In this document: in pieces, positions 36,131 through 46,400 of the stretch
Layout of the letters: the number at the start of each line of letters is the position of its first letter
How positions within the stretch are numbered: position 1 is the first letter of the stretch
Source: Clostridiales bacterium
Lineage (GTDB): Bacteria > Bacillota > Clostridia > Christensenellales > CAG-138
Length of the DNA stretch: 51,839 nucleotides
NCBI GenBank assembly: GCA_024691085.1
Contig: JAILNX010000028.1
Coordinates: forward strand, 1 to 51,839
Direction: 5' to 3'
Program-made: the position numbers and the translations under genes
The notes under the pieces: model-generated
What the model was told of the DNA's origin: nothing
Database searches by the model: none
The model's input: the letters and a program-made list of their open reading frames with translations, nothing else

Positions 36131-36148
36131 CAAGACCTCCGAACGAAA

Positions 36149-36181
36149 CAAAAACCGCGCAAGCCCGAAAGCTTGCGCGGC
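36149..36181 (-). terminator. leader terminator of the minus-strand cobalamin operon
   Basis: CCGCGCAAGC pairs with GCTTGCGCGG around a TTTCGG loop and runs into TTTTT on the minus strand, 18 bases before the btuC start. It lies between the aptamer and the first gene, so it is the expected off-switch. A second hairpin CTTTGCC/GGCAAAG (36210-36234) lies between aptamer and terminator. Confidence 0.85.
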
Positions 36182-36243
36182 CGTTTTCCCGCAGCAAATA
36201 AACAAACGCCTTTGCCTTCATTCCTTCGGCAAAGCCCTTTCTT

Positions 36244-36425
36244 CAAGCAGGTCTTCCGGCTCGCGCATCATCGGCCGGGGCGCGCCTTCTCGGAACGAGT
36301 TCCAATGGCCGACTTTCGTCCTGCACCCTGCCTCCGCGCTTACGGCGGCGGTTCCGCCCGGGATTCTCACCCGGTTGTCTATTCTCTCCCGGGAGCAGCG
36401 TTAGCTTCCGGGAGCACTTGAAGTA
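36244..36425 (-). promoter_or_regulatory. cobalamin riboswitch (controls btuC to cobQ)
   Basis: Read on the minus strand: GGTGAGAATCCCGGGCGG, then CCGCCGCCGTAA at the B12-box position (36340-36353), GACGAAAGTCGGCCATTGG, and the terminal GCCGGAAGACCTGCTT (36245-36260). This order is the conserved cobalamin aptamer core. The B12 box reads GCCGCCG rather than the usual GCCACTG. The downstream terminator implies transcription attenuation when adenosylcobalamin or a related corrinoid binds. Confidence 0.93.
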
Positions 36426-36442
36426 AAAAATCTGCTTATGAT

Positions 36443-36471
36443 ATTTTATTATTCCGCCGCACTTTTGTCAA
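36443..36471 (-). promoter_or_regulatory. promoter of the minus-strand cobalamin operon
   Basis: On the minus strand TTGACA (36466-36471), 17 bases, then TAAAAT (36443-36448), leading straight into the riboswitch. Confidence 0.8.
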
Positions 36472-36518
36472 GCGCGACAGAATAAAAGAAAATATATTGA
36501 AAAGCGGCAAAAACCGTG

Positions 36519-36547
36519 TTGACAAAATCTTCGGCTTGCGGTATGCT
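36519..36547 (+). promoter_or_regulatory. promoter of the plus-strand cobalamin operon
   Basis: TTGACA (36519-36524), 17 bases, then TATGCT (36542-36547), leading into the second riboswitch. About 47 bases separate it from the divergent promoter. Confidence 0.8.
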
Positions 36548-36561
36548 CTTTGTAATCGAAT

Positions 36562-36747
36562 AAGCGTTTGAGTGCGCTGCATCGCCTTCGGGCCTGCAGC
36601 GAGAATAGGGAATTCGGTGAGAATCCGGAACGGTACCGCCACTGTAAGCGCTAAAAGCCGCCGTAGACGAAAGTCGGTCATTGAGGGAAACCTTGAGAAG
36701 GCTGTGCGTGCTTTGCTTGATGCGTAAGTCAGGAGACCTGCTTGGAT
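36562..36747 (+). promoter_or_regulatory. cobalamin riboswitch (controls cbiK to btuF)
   Basis: GGTGAGAATCCGGAACGG, then the B12 box ACCGCCACTGT (36635-36645), AGACGAAAGTCGGTCATTG and GTCAGGAGACCTGC (36729-36742) are the conserved aptamer blocks in the right order. No terminator with a T tract follows before cbiK; the expression platform appears to act on translation instead. Confidence 0.94.
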
Positions 36748-36855
36748 GTGTGCTTTTGGTGCGCTCCCGGTATTTGGGGCGTCATCGTTATGTGTTTGTG
36801 CATATATCCGGCAGGGGCGAAAGCTTCTGCCTTTTGATTTCGCCCGAATGCTTAT

Positions 36856-36915
36856 TCCTAAGGAGCACCCAAGCCCCTTAAGAGGCTGGAAATAAAGCTA
36901 TATTACCTTAGGAGG
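36856..36915 (+). promoter_or_regulatory. likely ribosome-binding-site sequestering helix of cbiK leader
   Basis: TCCTAAGG (36856-36863) is exactly complementary to CCTTAGGA (36906-36913), which overlaps the cbiK Shine-Dalgarno GGAGG (36911-36915). An 8-bp helix would hide the ribosome binding site. Ligand control by the upstream aptamer is inference. Confidence 0.55.
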
Positions 36916-36921
36916 AACCAA

Positions 36922-38097
36922 ATGAAAACCATTGTTAAGATCATCAGCATGATGCTCGCGGTCTTAATGATCGCCGGTCTTGCCGCCTGCAAGCCCGGCG
37001 AGACCAAGAAGACCGACAAAGAGCTCGCGGACGAAGTCGCCGCGCTCATCGACGCCATCTACGTACAGACCCGCACCGATAAGACCGACGAGCAGTGCGC
37101 CGCCGCCAAGGCCGCGTGGGACAAGCTCACCGACGCCCAGAAGGAGCTCGTCGAGGGCGAAGAGGCCGATCCCGATTACTTCGGCCGCGACACCGGCGAC
37201 GCCAAGCTGGACGATCCCAGGAACGCCGACGGCATCGGCGAGAAGGAACTCCTCGTCGTAAGCTTCGGCACCTCGTTCAACGAGAGCCGCGCCAAGGACA
37301 TCAAGGGCATTGAGGACGCGCTTCAGGCCGCCTTCCCCGACTGGTCGGTAAGGCGCGCGTTCACCGCTCAGATCATCATCAACCACGTTCAGGCCCGCGA
37401 CGGCGAGAAGATCGACAACATGGAGCAGGCCCTCGAGCGCGCTGTCAAGAACGGCGTCAAGATCCTCGTTATCCAGCCCACCCACCTCATGCACGGCGCC
37501 GAGTACGACGAGCTTAAGGAAGCCGCCGACAAGTATGCCGACAAGTTCGAGAAGATCGTCATCGCCGAGCCCCTCCTCGGTGAGGTAGGCGCGGACGCTT
37601 CCGTCGTCAACGCCGATAAGGAAGCCGTTGCAAAGGCCGTCGTCGCAGCCGCTGTCGCCGACGCGGGCTTTGCTTCCGTCGACGCCGCCGCTGAGGCCGG
37701 CGTAGCTTTCGTCCTCATGGGTCACGGCACCTCCCACACCGCGAAGGTCACCTATTCCCAGATGCAGGCCCAGATGGAAGCCCTCGGCTATAAGAACGTG
37801 TTTATCGGCACGGTTGAGGGCGAGCCCGAGGAGACCTCCTGCGAGAACGTGATCGAAGCCGTCGCCGCCGCGGGATACAAGAACGTCGTTCTCCGTCCCC
37901 TGATGGTCGTTGCGGGCGATCACGCCAACAACGATATGGCCGATCCCGAGGATCCCGAGTCCTGGCTTTCCATGTTCACCGCTTCCAAGAAGTTCGATAA
38001 GATCGACGTACAGATCGCCGGTCTCGGCCGCCTTTCCGATGTTCAGGCGCTCTATGTCGCCCACGCCAAGGCCGTTATCGACTCCATAGCTGACTGA
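36922..38097 (+). CDS. cbiK: CbiK-type cobaltochelatase as a surface lipoprotein
   Basis: The protein is 391 aa. Residues 1-23 form a lipoprotein signal ending LAAC (lipid on Cys23). About 80 residues of helical, acidic sequence follow (DEVAALIDAIYVQTR, WDKLTDAQKELVE), then the CbiK fold from about residue 110 (LLVVSFGTSFNESR). Metal-site histidines are expected at His188 (QPTHLMHG) and His268 (MGHGTSH). CbiK inserts Co2+ into sirohydrochlorin, the first step of the anaerobic pathway. Periplasmic CbiK is known in Desulfovibrio; here it is a predicted cell-surface lipoprotein, and corrin assembly would normally need the product inside. First gene of the plus cobalamin operon. Confidence 0.9.
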   Translation: MKTIVKIISMMLAVLMIAGLAACKPGETKKTDKELADEVAALIDAIYVQTRTDKTDEQCAAAKAAWDKLTDAQKELVEGEEADPDYFGRDTGDAKLDDPRNADGIGEKELLVVSFGTSFNESRAKDIKGIEDALQAAFPDWSVRRAFTAQIIINHVQARDGEKIDNMEQALERAVKNGVKILVIQPTHLMHGAEYDELKEAADKYADKFEKIVIAEPLLGEVGADASVVNADKEAVAKAVVAAAVADAGFASVDAAAEAGVAFVLMGHGTSHTAKVTYSQMQAQMEALGYKNVFIGTVEGEPEETSCENVIEAVAAAGYKNVVLRPLMVVAGDHANNDMADPEDPESWLSMFTASKKFDKIDVQIAGLGRLSDVQALYVAHAKAVIDSIAD

Positions 38098-38103
38098 TAA
38101 AAA

Positions 38104-38895
38104 ATGTGTATTAAAAAGACTTTTTCATTCATCCTCTGTATCGCCGTAATGCTCCTTCTGCTCGCTTCGTGCGGGCAGAAGCCGAGCGGCGATCCCGCAG
38201 CGGAAAAGGCCCCGATAGCCGACGGCGTCTACACTGCCGATTTCAAGACTGACGGCAGTATGTTCCACGTCAACGAGGCGCATCACGGCAAGGGCGTTCT
38301 GACGGTCAAGGACGGCAAAATGACCATCCATATCTCAATGCCGTCAAAAAACACGGTCAACCTGTTTTTAGGCACCGCGGAGGATGCGCAGAAGGACGGC
38401 GCGAAGCTCATCGAGCCGACCGTCGATACCGTGACGTATGACGACGGCACGACAGACGAGGTCTACGGCTTCGATATTCCCGTGCCGTATCTCGATAAGG
38501 AATTCGACTGCGCGCTCGTCGGCACCAAGGGTAAGTGGTACGACCACAAGGTCTCGGTCTCGAACCCGGTTCTGAGGCTTGAGGACGGCGAGTACACCTG
38601 CGCTGTCACCTTGACCGGCGGCAGCGGCAAGGCGACCGTCGAGAGCCCCGCCAGGATCGTGATAAAGGACGGCAGGGCGACCGCGACGGTGGTCTGGTCG
38701 AGCAAGCACTATGAGCTCATGACCGTGAACGGCGTAGAGTATAAGCCCGTAAACACAGAGGGCAATTCGACTTTCGAGATCCCCGTCGAGCTCGACGCGG
38801 ATATGAAGGTCTCCGCGCTCACGACCGCCATGAGCGAGCCGCATACCATCGAGTACACGCTGCGCTTTGACTCAAGCACGCTGAAGAAAGACTGA
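38104..38895 (+). CDS. lipoprotein with two beta domains, possible corrinoid/tetrapyrrole binder
   Basis: The protein is 263 aa. Residues 1-23 form a lipoprotein signal with LLASC. Two similar segments begin DGVYTADFKTDGSMF (about 41) and DGEYTCAVTLTGGSGKATVE (about 161), each with a VKDGK/IKDGRA turn, suggesting tandem beta-sandwich domains of a NEAT-like kind. NEAT domains bind haem; that likeness is weak and I would not name the family. Position between lipoprotein cbiK and btuF suggests it handles a tetrapyrrole or corrinoid at the surface. It is spaced 6 bases from cbiK and 1 base from btuF. Confidence 0.72.
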   Translation: MCIKKTFSFILCIAVMLLLLASCGQKPSGDPAAEKAPIADGVYTADFKTDGSMFHVNEAHHGKGVLTVKDGKMTIHISMPSKNTVNLFLGTAEDAQKDGAKLIEPTVDTVTYDDGTTDEVYGFDIPVPYLDKEFDCALVGTKGKWYDHKVSVSNPVLRLEDGEYTCAVTLTGGSGKATVESPARIVIKDGRATATVVWSSKHYELMTVNGVEYKPVNTEGNSTFEIPVELDADMKVSALTTAMSEPHTIEYTLRFDSSTLKKD

Positions 38896-38896
38896 T

Positions 38897-40027
38897 ATGA
38901 AGCGCGTTTTCGCCGTCATAATAAGCGTAATAATGCTCCTCGCGCCGCTTTCCGGCTGCAGAAAAGCCCCAAGTCCGGGCGGTCTCGGCAACGGCATGGA
39001 ACCAAGCGGCAGAGAGGAGCTTTCCTATGCGCACGAATTCTCCGTGGATCATTATGACGGCGGCTTGAAGCTCATCACCATTAACGAAGGCGGCCGTTTC
39101 CTCGTCGTGCCCGAGGGCGCGGAGGTCCCGAAAAACCTTGCAGGCGATATCGCGGTCCTTAAGCAGCCCGTTAAGAATATCTATCTTGCGGCGACCGCGG
39201 TCATGTGCCTCTTCGACGGGCTCGAACGCCTCGACGCGATACGGCTCTCCGGCACGAAAGCGGACGGATGGTACGTTGAAAGCGCCCGACTTGCGATGGA
39301 AAACGGCGATATTCTCTACGCGGGCAAGTATTCCCAGCCCGACTATGAGCTGATACTTCGGGAGAACTGCGCTCTCGCGATCGAGTCGGGCATGATAGGT
39401 CACGCCTCAGACGTGAAGGCTCAGCTTGAAAAGCTCGGCGTTCCGGTGCTCGTCGACCGCTCCAGCTACGAAACGCATCCGTTAGGACGCACCGAATGGA
39501 TCAAGCTCTACGGCGTCATTCTCGGCTGTGAGGAAAAGGCGGAAGCGCTCTTTAACGAGCAGGTGCGGCTGATGAACTCCGTAAGCGGCGCGGATACTGG
39601 CAAGACCGTCGCGTTCTTCCGCATAAGCGGCACGGGCTACGCCGTCGCACGCAAATCCGGCGATTACGTAAGCCGCATGATCGAGCTCGCGGGCGGGCGT
39701 TACGCCTTCACGGATCTCGGCGACGACAGCGCGATGGCGACTGTGAACGTCGAGATGGAGACCTTCTTTAAAACCGCGAGGAGCGCCGATATCGTCATCT
39801 ACAACTCGACCATCGGCGGCGAGATATCGTCGCTCGACGAGTTCCTCGCATTGAATCCGCTCATGGGCGAGCTTAACGCCGTCCGGAACGGCGCCGTCTG
39901 GTGTACGCGCGAGAGCATGTATCAGCAGACGCTGAATATCGGCCTCATGATCAGCGAGATCCACACGATCCTGACATGCGGCCCGGACGACGAGCCGCAG
40001 CTCAAGTACTTTTTCAGATTAAAATAA
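38897..40027 (+). CDS. btuF: corrinoid ABC transporter substrate-binding lipoprotein
   Basis: The protein is 376 aa. The signal peptide ends in a PLSGC lipobox (Cys21). A class III solute-binding fold follows, with helical backbone segments around MCLFDGLERLDAIRLSG, VPVLVDRSSYETHPLGRTEWIKLYG (in part: SSYETHPLGRTEWIKL) and AGGRYAFTDLGDDS. It should deliver corrinoid to the BtuC/BtuD pair encoded divergently on the minus strand. Iron-siderophore binding is possible by fold alone, but the shared cobalamin riboswitch decides for corrinoid. A strong terminator follows. Confidence 0.87.
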   Translation: MKRVFAVIISVIMLLAPLSGCRKAPSPGGLGNGMEPSGREELSYAHEFSVDHYDGGLKLITINEGGRFLVVPEGAEVPKNLAGDIAVLKQPVKNIYLAATAVMCLFDGLERLDAIRLSGTKADGWYVESARLAMENGDILYAGKYSQPDYELILRENCALAIESGMIGHASDVKAQLEKLGVPVLVDRSSYETHPLGRTEWIKLYGVILGCEEKAEALFNEQVRLMNSVSGADTGKTVAFFRISGTGYAVARKSGDYVSRMIELAGGRYAFTDLGDDSAMATVNVEMETFFKTARSADIVIYNSTIGGEISSLDEFLALNPLMGELNAVRNGAVWCTRESMYQQTLNIGLMISEIHTILTCGPDDEPQLKYFFRLK

Positions 40028-40040
40028 TAATGTATTCAGA

Positions 40041-40071
40041 AAAACAGAGGGCGCCAGCCCTCTGTTTTTTT
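40041..40071 (+). terminator. terminator of the plus-strand cobalamin operon
   Basis: AAAACAGAGGGC (40041-40052) and GCCCTCTGTTTT form a perfect stem around a short loop, with a run of seven T's. Confidence 0.92.
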
Positions 40072-40203
40072 GTTTGATCATATCCGCGGATCCAGCACAT
40101 ATGATACCTGCAGCCTCATCACGGCCGGATGCTCACGCCTGTCTGCGGCAAAAGATCGTCCGCACAGGAAGATTAATATATTATTTTTAATTAAGACGTA
40201 GCG

Positions 40204-40232
40204 TAGACAATCACGGCCGACTGTGGTAAACT
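40204..40232 (+). promoter_or_regulatory. possible promoter of the dockerin protein gene
   Basis: TAGACA (40204-40209), 17 bases, then TAAACT (40227-40232). The 354-base gap 40076-40429 holds no gene I can support. After this promoter candidate it has two hairpins, GCCGGA/TCCGGC (40325-40350) and ACCGAT-GAAG-ATCGGT followed by four T's (40374-40392). I recognise no riboswitch class. Confidence 0.35.
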
Positions 40233-40429
40233 AATATGAGTATATATAGTTGCAATACAATGTTAGTATTATACTTATATGCGAATGGCCGGCGGCGGGA
40301 TCGTGAGAAGACTGCCGGGGACAGGCCGGAATACGGAACGGATCTCCGGCTTTAGATGACGACGGTTTATATGACCGATGAAGATCGGTTTTAAACAAGT
40401 AACTATATTATGATAAGGAGAGACACACA

Positions 40430-43400
40430 ATGAAAGCAAAGCGAATCCTTGCATTGCTGGTATCACTGGTAATGGTGATCCAGCTGATGCCTGCTGCGCT
40501 TGCGGACGCTTTCTATGATGCGGCCAGGGACAAAGCTCCCGCCGTCAAAACGGAAACACCCGCGGACGAGCAGACGGATGACCCCGTCGGGGAACCGGTA
40601 AAGCCGGCGAACCGCGGCGCGGTCAGAGGCCGTAACGATGTCGCTACGGTCGAGTACGCCGACGGCGACGGCTTTGAAAGCTATCTTACGCTTACCGAAG
40701 CCATAGCCGCCGCGGGGACCGAGATCGACGGCTATCCGCTCGGCACGACGATCAAGCTGGCGAAGAACGCCGCTGAGAACGTCGTCTTCCCTGCGGGCAA
40801 AGACGTCGTTCTTGACCTTAACGGCAAGACGCTGTCCAACGCAAACAGCAGCCATACGGTCATCGTCAGAGGCGGTCTGACCGTCGTCGACTCCGTCGGC
40901 AGCGGTCTGATCAAGTCCGACAACAACTGCGCGATCTGCGTCCAGGGCGGCACGCTGACCTTTGAAGGCGGCAGCGTCGAGGCGCAGGAGATGGCGGTCT
41001 TCATGATCGACGCAGGCACTGCGGTCATCAACGCCGGCACTTTCACCGCACACGACAACGCGGTGCTCGGTTCCAACGGATCGAATGGCCGCGGCGGCAA
41101 TAACGTCACGGTCAACGGCGGTACGTTCATCGGCACGATCCAGACTGCGGGCTATGTCGCATGCGGCGTTTACGCGGCGAACGACGACGTCTGGAACATT
41201 GAAGGCGGCACCTTCGACATCACGAACGGCGCCGGTATCGTCGCCCGCGCGGGTCATGTCAGCGTAGGCGAAGGCGTTGTCATCAACACCACGGGCAATT
41301 CGGTCGGCAAGGTCGGCGACTCCCGCGTCGTCGTTCCGTGCTCGGCGATCGTCTTCGATTCCGAGGCGAACTATCCGGGCCTCAACGACGACTCCGTGAT
41401 AGAGGTCACCGGCGGCACGTTCACGTCCGAGGTCGATCCGGTCGCGGCGATCGGTGACAATTATATCGAGATCACGGGCGGCAAATTCAGCGACAAGCCC
41501 GAGGATAAGTACTTCGCGGACGGCCTGACGGCGTCCTCGGAAACGACCGACGGCTTCTACACCGTTGTCGGCGACACCCGAGTTGCAAAGATCGGCGACG
41601 TTCGCTACGCAACCCTCGCGGATGCGCTTGCGGCAGTTCAGGATGGAGAGGAAATCGTTCTTCTGAACGACGCTGAAATGTCGGAGGTCGTTGCGATCAC
41701 GAAGTCCATCACTCTGAACGGCAGCGGAAAGACGTTGAAAACAACGGCAACTCGCGGAATCTGGGTCGCAGCATCCGATGTCGATGTAACGATCAAGAAT
41801 TTGACGGTTGTTTCGACGAACGGCGCAATGGAGCGCGCGTTCCAAGTGAATTTGAACTATACCGGCGTCAAGCTCACGCTCGATAATTGCACTGCGACCG
41901 CGACGATGTATACGGTTAATATTTGCAATGGCGTTGAGAATCTTGAGCTGATCATTCGCAACTGCGATCTTACCGGTTGGGGCGTCATCAACCTCTGGGG
42001 TAAGAACGGCAATGTTACCATCAGCGATTCCAAACTGACCGGCATTAACGACAAGTCATACAATGCCGAAGGTTGGAACAGCTTTGGCGTCATTATCGTT
42101 GAAGGCGATACGACCGGGCAGACCGATATGCATGCAGCCGCATACGATATCAAACTGACCGGCTGCACAATTACTGCAACGGAAACAACAGGTAATAAAC
42201 AGTGCATTCTTCTTTATAATAATCCGAGCGTCAGCAATGCCATGACGCTTGAAGACTGCACCATCGTCCTGAACAGCGACAATTGCACCTTCCTGCTTGA
42301 TCGGGGCGACGAATCCACTACAAAGATCAAGAATACGACCGTTCAGGCGACCGGCGAGCTTCCGGAGCTTCCGGCAATGCTTGCATGGCTGGAAAACGGT
42401 TCGTACTACGTTGTCGTCGATGCGATTGCTCAGGTTGGCGATAAGTACTATGCGACCTTCGCTGAGGCTGCCGCGGCGGCAAACGGCGAAACCATCATCC
42501 TCCTTGCGGACGCGGACGCGGAATACACGCTCGAATCCGGAGAGATGAAGGTTCAGCTCAACGGTTATGCGCTGACGGTCAACGCGCCGGCAGGCAGCGT
42601 ACTGAAGACGAGCGAAGCGGAAGGCGTCACCACCTACACGTCCGCCAAAGCAGTCGCCAAGATCGGCGATACGCTGTATGCGTCAGTCGCAGAAGCGCTT
42701 GCGGATGCGGTCAGCGGTGATACGGTCGAGGTCTTTGCAGGTGAGCATGAACTGTCAGGTACGATTCCGGAAAACGTCACGGTTTGCGGTGCAGGAAAAG
42801 ATCAGACGAAGTTGATTCTTACCGCAACGTTCAATCTGACGAAAAAGAATTCGGCCATTAAGAATGCATATATCGACGGAAGTCAGCTTCCGAATTCGTA
42901 TTATGCAGGCGTGATCAATCTTAAAGCCGACGGAGCAACCTTAGAAAACTGTATCATCTATGGCGGCGGCGGCGGAACATGGAGCGCAACCGTCGGTATC
43001 AGCGGTATTGCTGCAGGAGAGACCGTATATCTCAAAGATTGCGAGATCAGCGGCGGTTTCCGCAGTGTTTTCCTTGGAAGCCCGAAAGGCAACGTGGAGA
43101 TTGACGGCTGTACTTTAACTCCCGGCGCTTACACGATCAGCGTAGACGGTGCAAGCACCACAACGGAAATCACAGTCAAGAACAGCACACTCAAAGGCTG
43201 GACTTCATACTCAAAGGTAAAGGCGTCGACATTCGAGAATGTTACCTTTGTAAAGGGTAATTATGACTATATGCGCCCGTATGGCGACACTACCTTTATC
43301 AATTGTACGTTTGACAGCAGCTTCAAATTGAATGTAGTCAATGGGGCTACAGCAACGCTTGAAGAATGCTATCGGACCAACGCAAACGGCGAGAGCGTTC

Positions 43401-46400
43401 TTGTCACAGCTGCAAACTATAGTGATTTTGTCAGCTTTGGCAATGAGGCTTCCGATCTTGTAGCACCGGTAGCAATTGTTGACGGCACAATCTACTACGG
43501 CAGCGTAAAGAATCCCGACATGACCGAGGCGGTCAATGCGGCTCATGCGCTGAACGATTTTGCCGACAGCTATACCTTCTACTGCGATCCGACCCCGGCT
43601 CTTCCCGAGGGTTATGCTGCATACCAGAACAGCGACGACGGTCTCTGGATCGTCTATAAGCTCGTTACCGGCATCAACGTCGCTCCCGCTGACCTCTTCT
43701 TCATCAAGGGCGATACCGAGACCAAGACGCTGACTGCGACGGTCGTTCCCGCAGACGCGATGAACACCGAGCTCGTCTGGACCTCCTCCGACGAAACCGT
43801 CGCGACGGTCGATCAGAACGGCGTTGTCACTCCCGTAGGCCAGGGTGTTGCGACCATCACGGTAGCGTCTGTCGCGCAGCCCGAAATGAAGGCTGAAGTG
43901 ACGGTCGTCGTTGCGGTCGCCAAGGTCACCGACGGCGAGAACAACGAGATCTATTACGCAACGCTTCAGGACGCCGTCAACGCGGCTCACGAGCTTACCG
44001 GCAACGTGACGGTCACGCTTCTTGCGGACGTCCAGGAAGTCGTTGTTATCCATCAGAAGGCCGGACTGAACCTTACGGTCATGGGCGAGAATATGCCCAC
44101 GATCACCGGTCAGATCCATATCGACGGCGACGGCAGATCCACCGGCACGGATACGGTCACGATCACCGGCCTGAAGTTCGCGTACGACGCCGCGACTTAC
44201 GAGGGCGGCTTCGTCAATCTGCCGAACACCAAGAACACCGGTAAGGTCTACACGACCGGAAAATGGAATTACGCGCACAACATCACGGTAAGCGACTGCG
44301 AATTTGCCGGCGTATACGGCACGACGGTCGCGTTCAACTTCGGTTCCATCGGCGGCGGTATCAGGAATATAACGCTGAAGAATCTTACCGCAGACGCCAT
44401 GCACAGCCTTGCGCAGTTCAACGGCGTGGATAACGTCACGATCGAAGGCTGCAAGCTGACGAACGCGAAGAACGGCGTCAATATGACCAACGTTGCCGGC
44501 ACCGTGATCATCAAAGACTGCGAGATCACGTCTGACGGCTACACCTTCCGCATGAAGGGCTCGAGCTCCGCGGATGCGACGCTCAGCGGCAACACCTTCA
44601 ACGGCACGGAAGGCATCGTATTCAATACGTCCGAAGCAGCCGGAACGATCCACATCACCGACGGTTACTACGGCGGCCCGCTGTCTGCGGATGCTGCGAA
44701 CAAGGGCAGCTTCGACATCACCGGCGGTTACTTCACGGTCGCTCCCGCGCTCGCATACTGCGGCACTGACGCCGAAGGCAATCAGCTCTACCCGATGGCG
44801 AGCGACAATGCGGATTATCCCTACACGGTCGGCGCCCCGGTCGCGGTCGTCAACGACTTCGGTTATGACTCCGTTGCCGACGCCAAGGCGGGCAGGGATA
44901 CCGAAGACGACGTCATCACCCTCTTAAAGATCGCGGACTACGCGTTCGTCGCGGGCGACGTCCTCAAGATCTACAAAGCAAACGACACGATCGAGTTCAC
45001 CTATACGGTACCCGAGACCTACGTGCTCTCGATCAGCGCTCCCGACGAGAACGGCGTCGTGACTTATACGGTGCGCGGCGCGGTCGCAAAGATCGGCAAC
45101 ACGCTGTATGCGTCTCTTGCCGAAGCGGTCGCGGCGGTTCCGGCAGACGGCACCGAAACCACGATCGTGATGATCGCGGATGTGAGGATCGACGTTTCCG
45201 GATATGCAGTGACCATTCCGGCAAACAAGAACGTTGTTCTTGATCTCAACGGTCACGAAGTCATCGGTCAGTGCACGACAACCGGCACGTCCGCATTGAT
45301 CCGCAACCTCGGCGCCCTGACCATCAGGGACAGCGCAGGAAACGGCAAACTGATCGGCGGCGCTGATCCCACATGGACCTGGGACGGTTCCGACGATTAT
45401 TCCGGCAGTTACGCAAGCAACCTGATCCGCAACGAAGGCACGCTCACCGTAGACGGCGGTACCCTTTACAATGCGAGTTCCGGTTCCGCGGCGTACGCGA
45501 TCGATAACTACAGCGCAGGCAAAGTTACGATCAACGGCGGCACGGTCGACGCGGCTAAAGCGGCTGCGATCCGCATGTTCTACTGCAACGGCGGCGTCGT
45601 AACGGTCAACGGCGGTACGATCGGTCGTTACAACAGTGATGATGACTGCTCATACATGGGCATTCAGGTCATGAGCGGCACGAACGCGGTCGTCAATGTG
45701 ACCGGCGGTATGATCGCAGGTATGTATGCGCTCTACAGCAATGCAACCGGTGACAGTGCGGTCAACATCTCCGGCGGTGAATTCGACGGTTATGTCGGCT
45801 TTGCCGCAGGCCAGAATAACATTGCGATCAGCGGCGGTAAATTCTACGAATGGGCCGGCACCTGGGGCGATCAGACGGAGTTCATCTCCGGCGGCGAATT
45901 TGCCGTTGAACCCGATCCGGAGTACATCGTACGCGGCAAGTGCGCTGTACAGCGCGAAGACGATTGGTGGATCATCACCGACGCGGTCGCAGAGATCGGC
46001 ACGATCGGATACGTCACATTCGCTGCGGCAGCGGAGGCGAGGGAGGATTATGACACGGTCATCCACCTGCTCGCCAAGATCACCGAGCCGTACACCCTGG
46101 CGCTTGACGAGACTCTGAAAGTCCGCAAGGACGGCAAGTCGATCACCGTCAAGGCTCCGGAAGGCCCGTATGTGGTCAAATCCGTGACAGCGGACGGCGT
46201 CACGACCTACACGGTCGTCGAAGCGGATATTGAATACACCGCTGCAAACGGCACGGTAAGCTATAAGCTGTTCAGCGGCACCGTCATCAGCGGAAGCGGT
46301 ACATATAAGCTTCTGAAGGATATTACGGCAACTGTCCGCATCGTTCCCGGCGTCATGGCAACCAACGTCACGCTCGATCTGAACGGACATATCCTGACTT

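Noticed and set aside
36681-36881. 66-aa frame in the cbiK leader
   Set aside because: It runs through the riboswitch aptamer core and has no credible start signal.
43211-44653. Long minus-strand frames inside the giant repeat gene (also 40463-41845, 45650-46945, 47303-48376)
   Set aside because: All mirror the repetitive coding strand, have no ribosome binding sites or domains.
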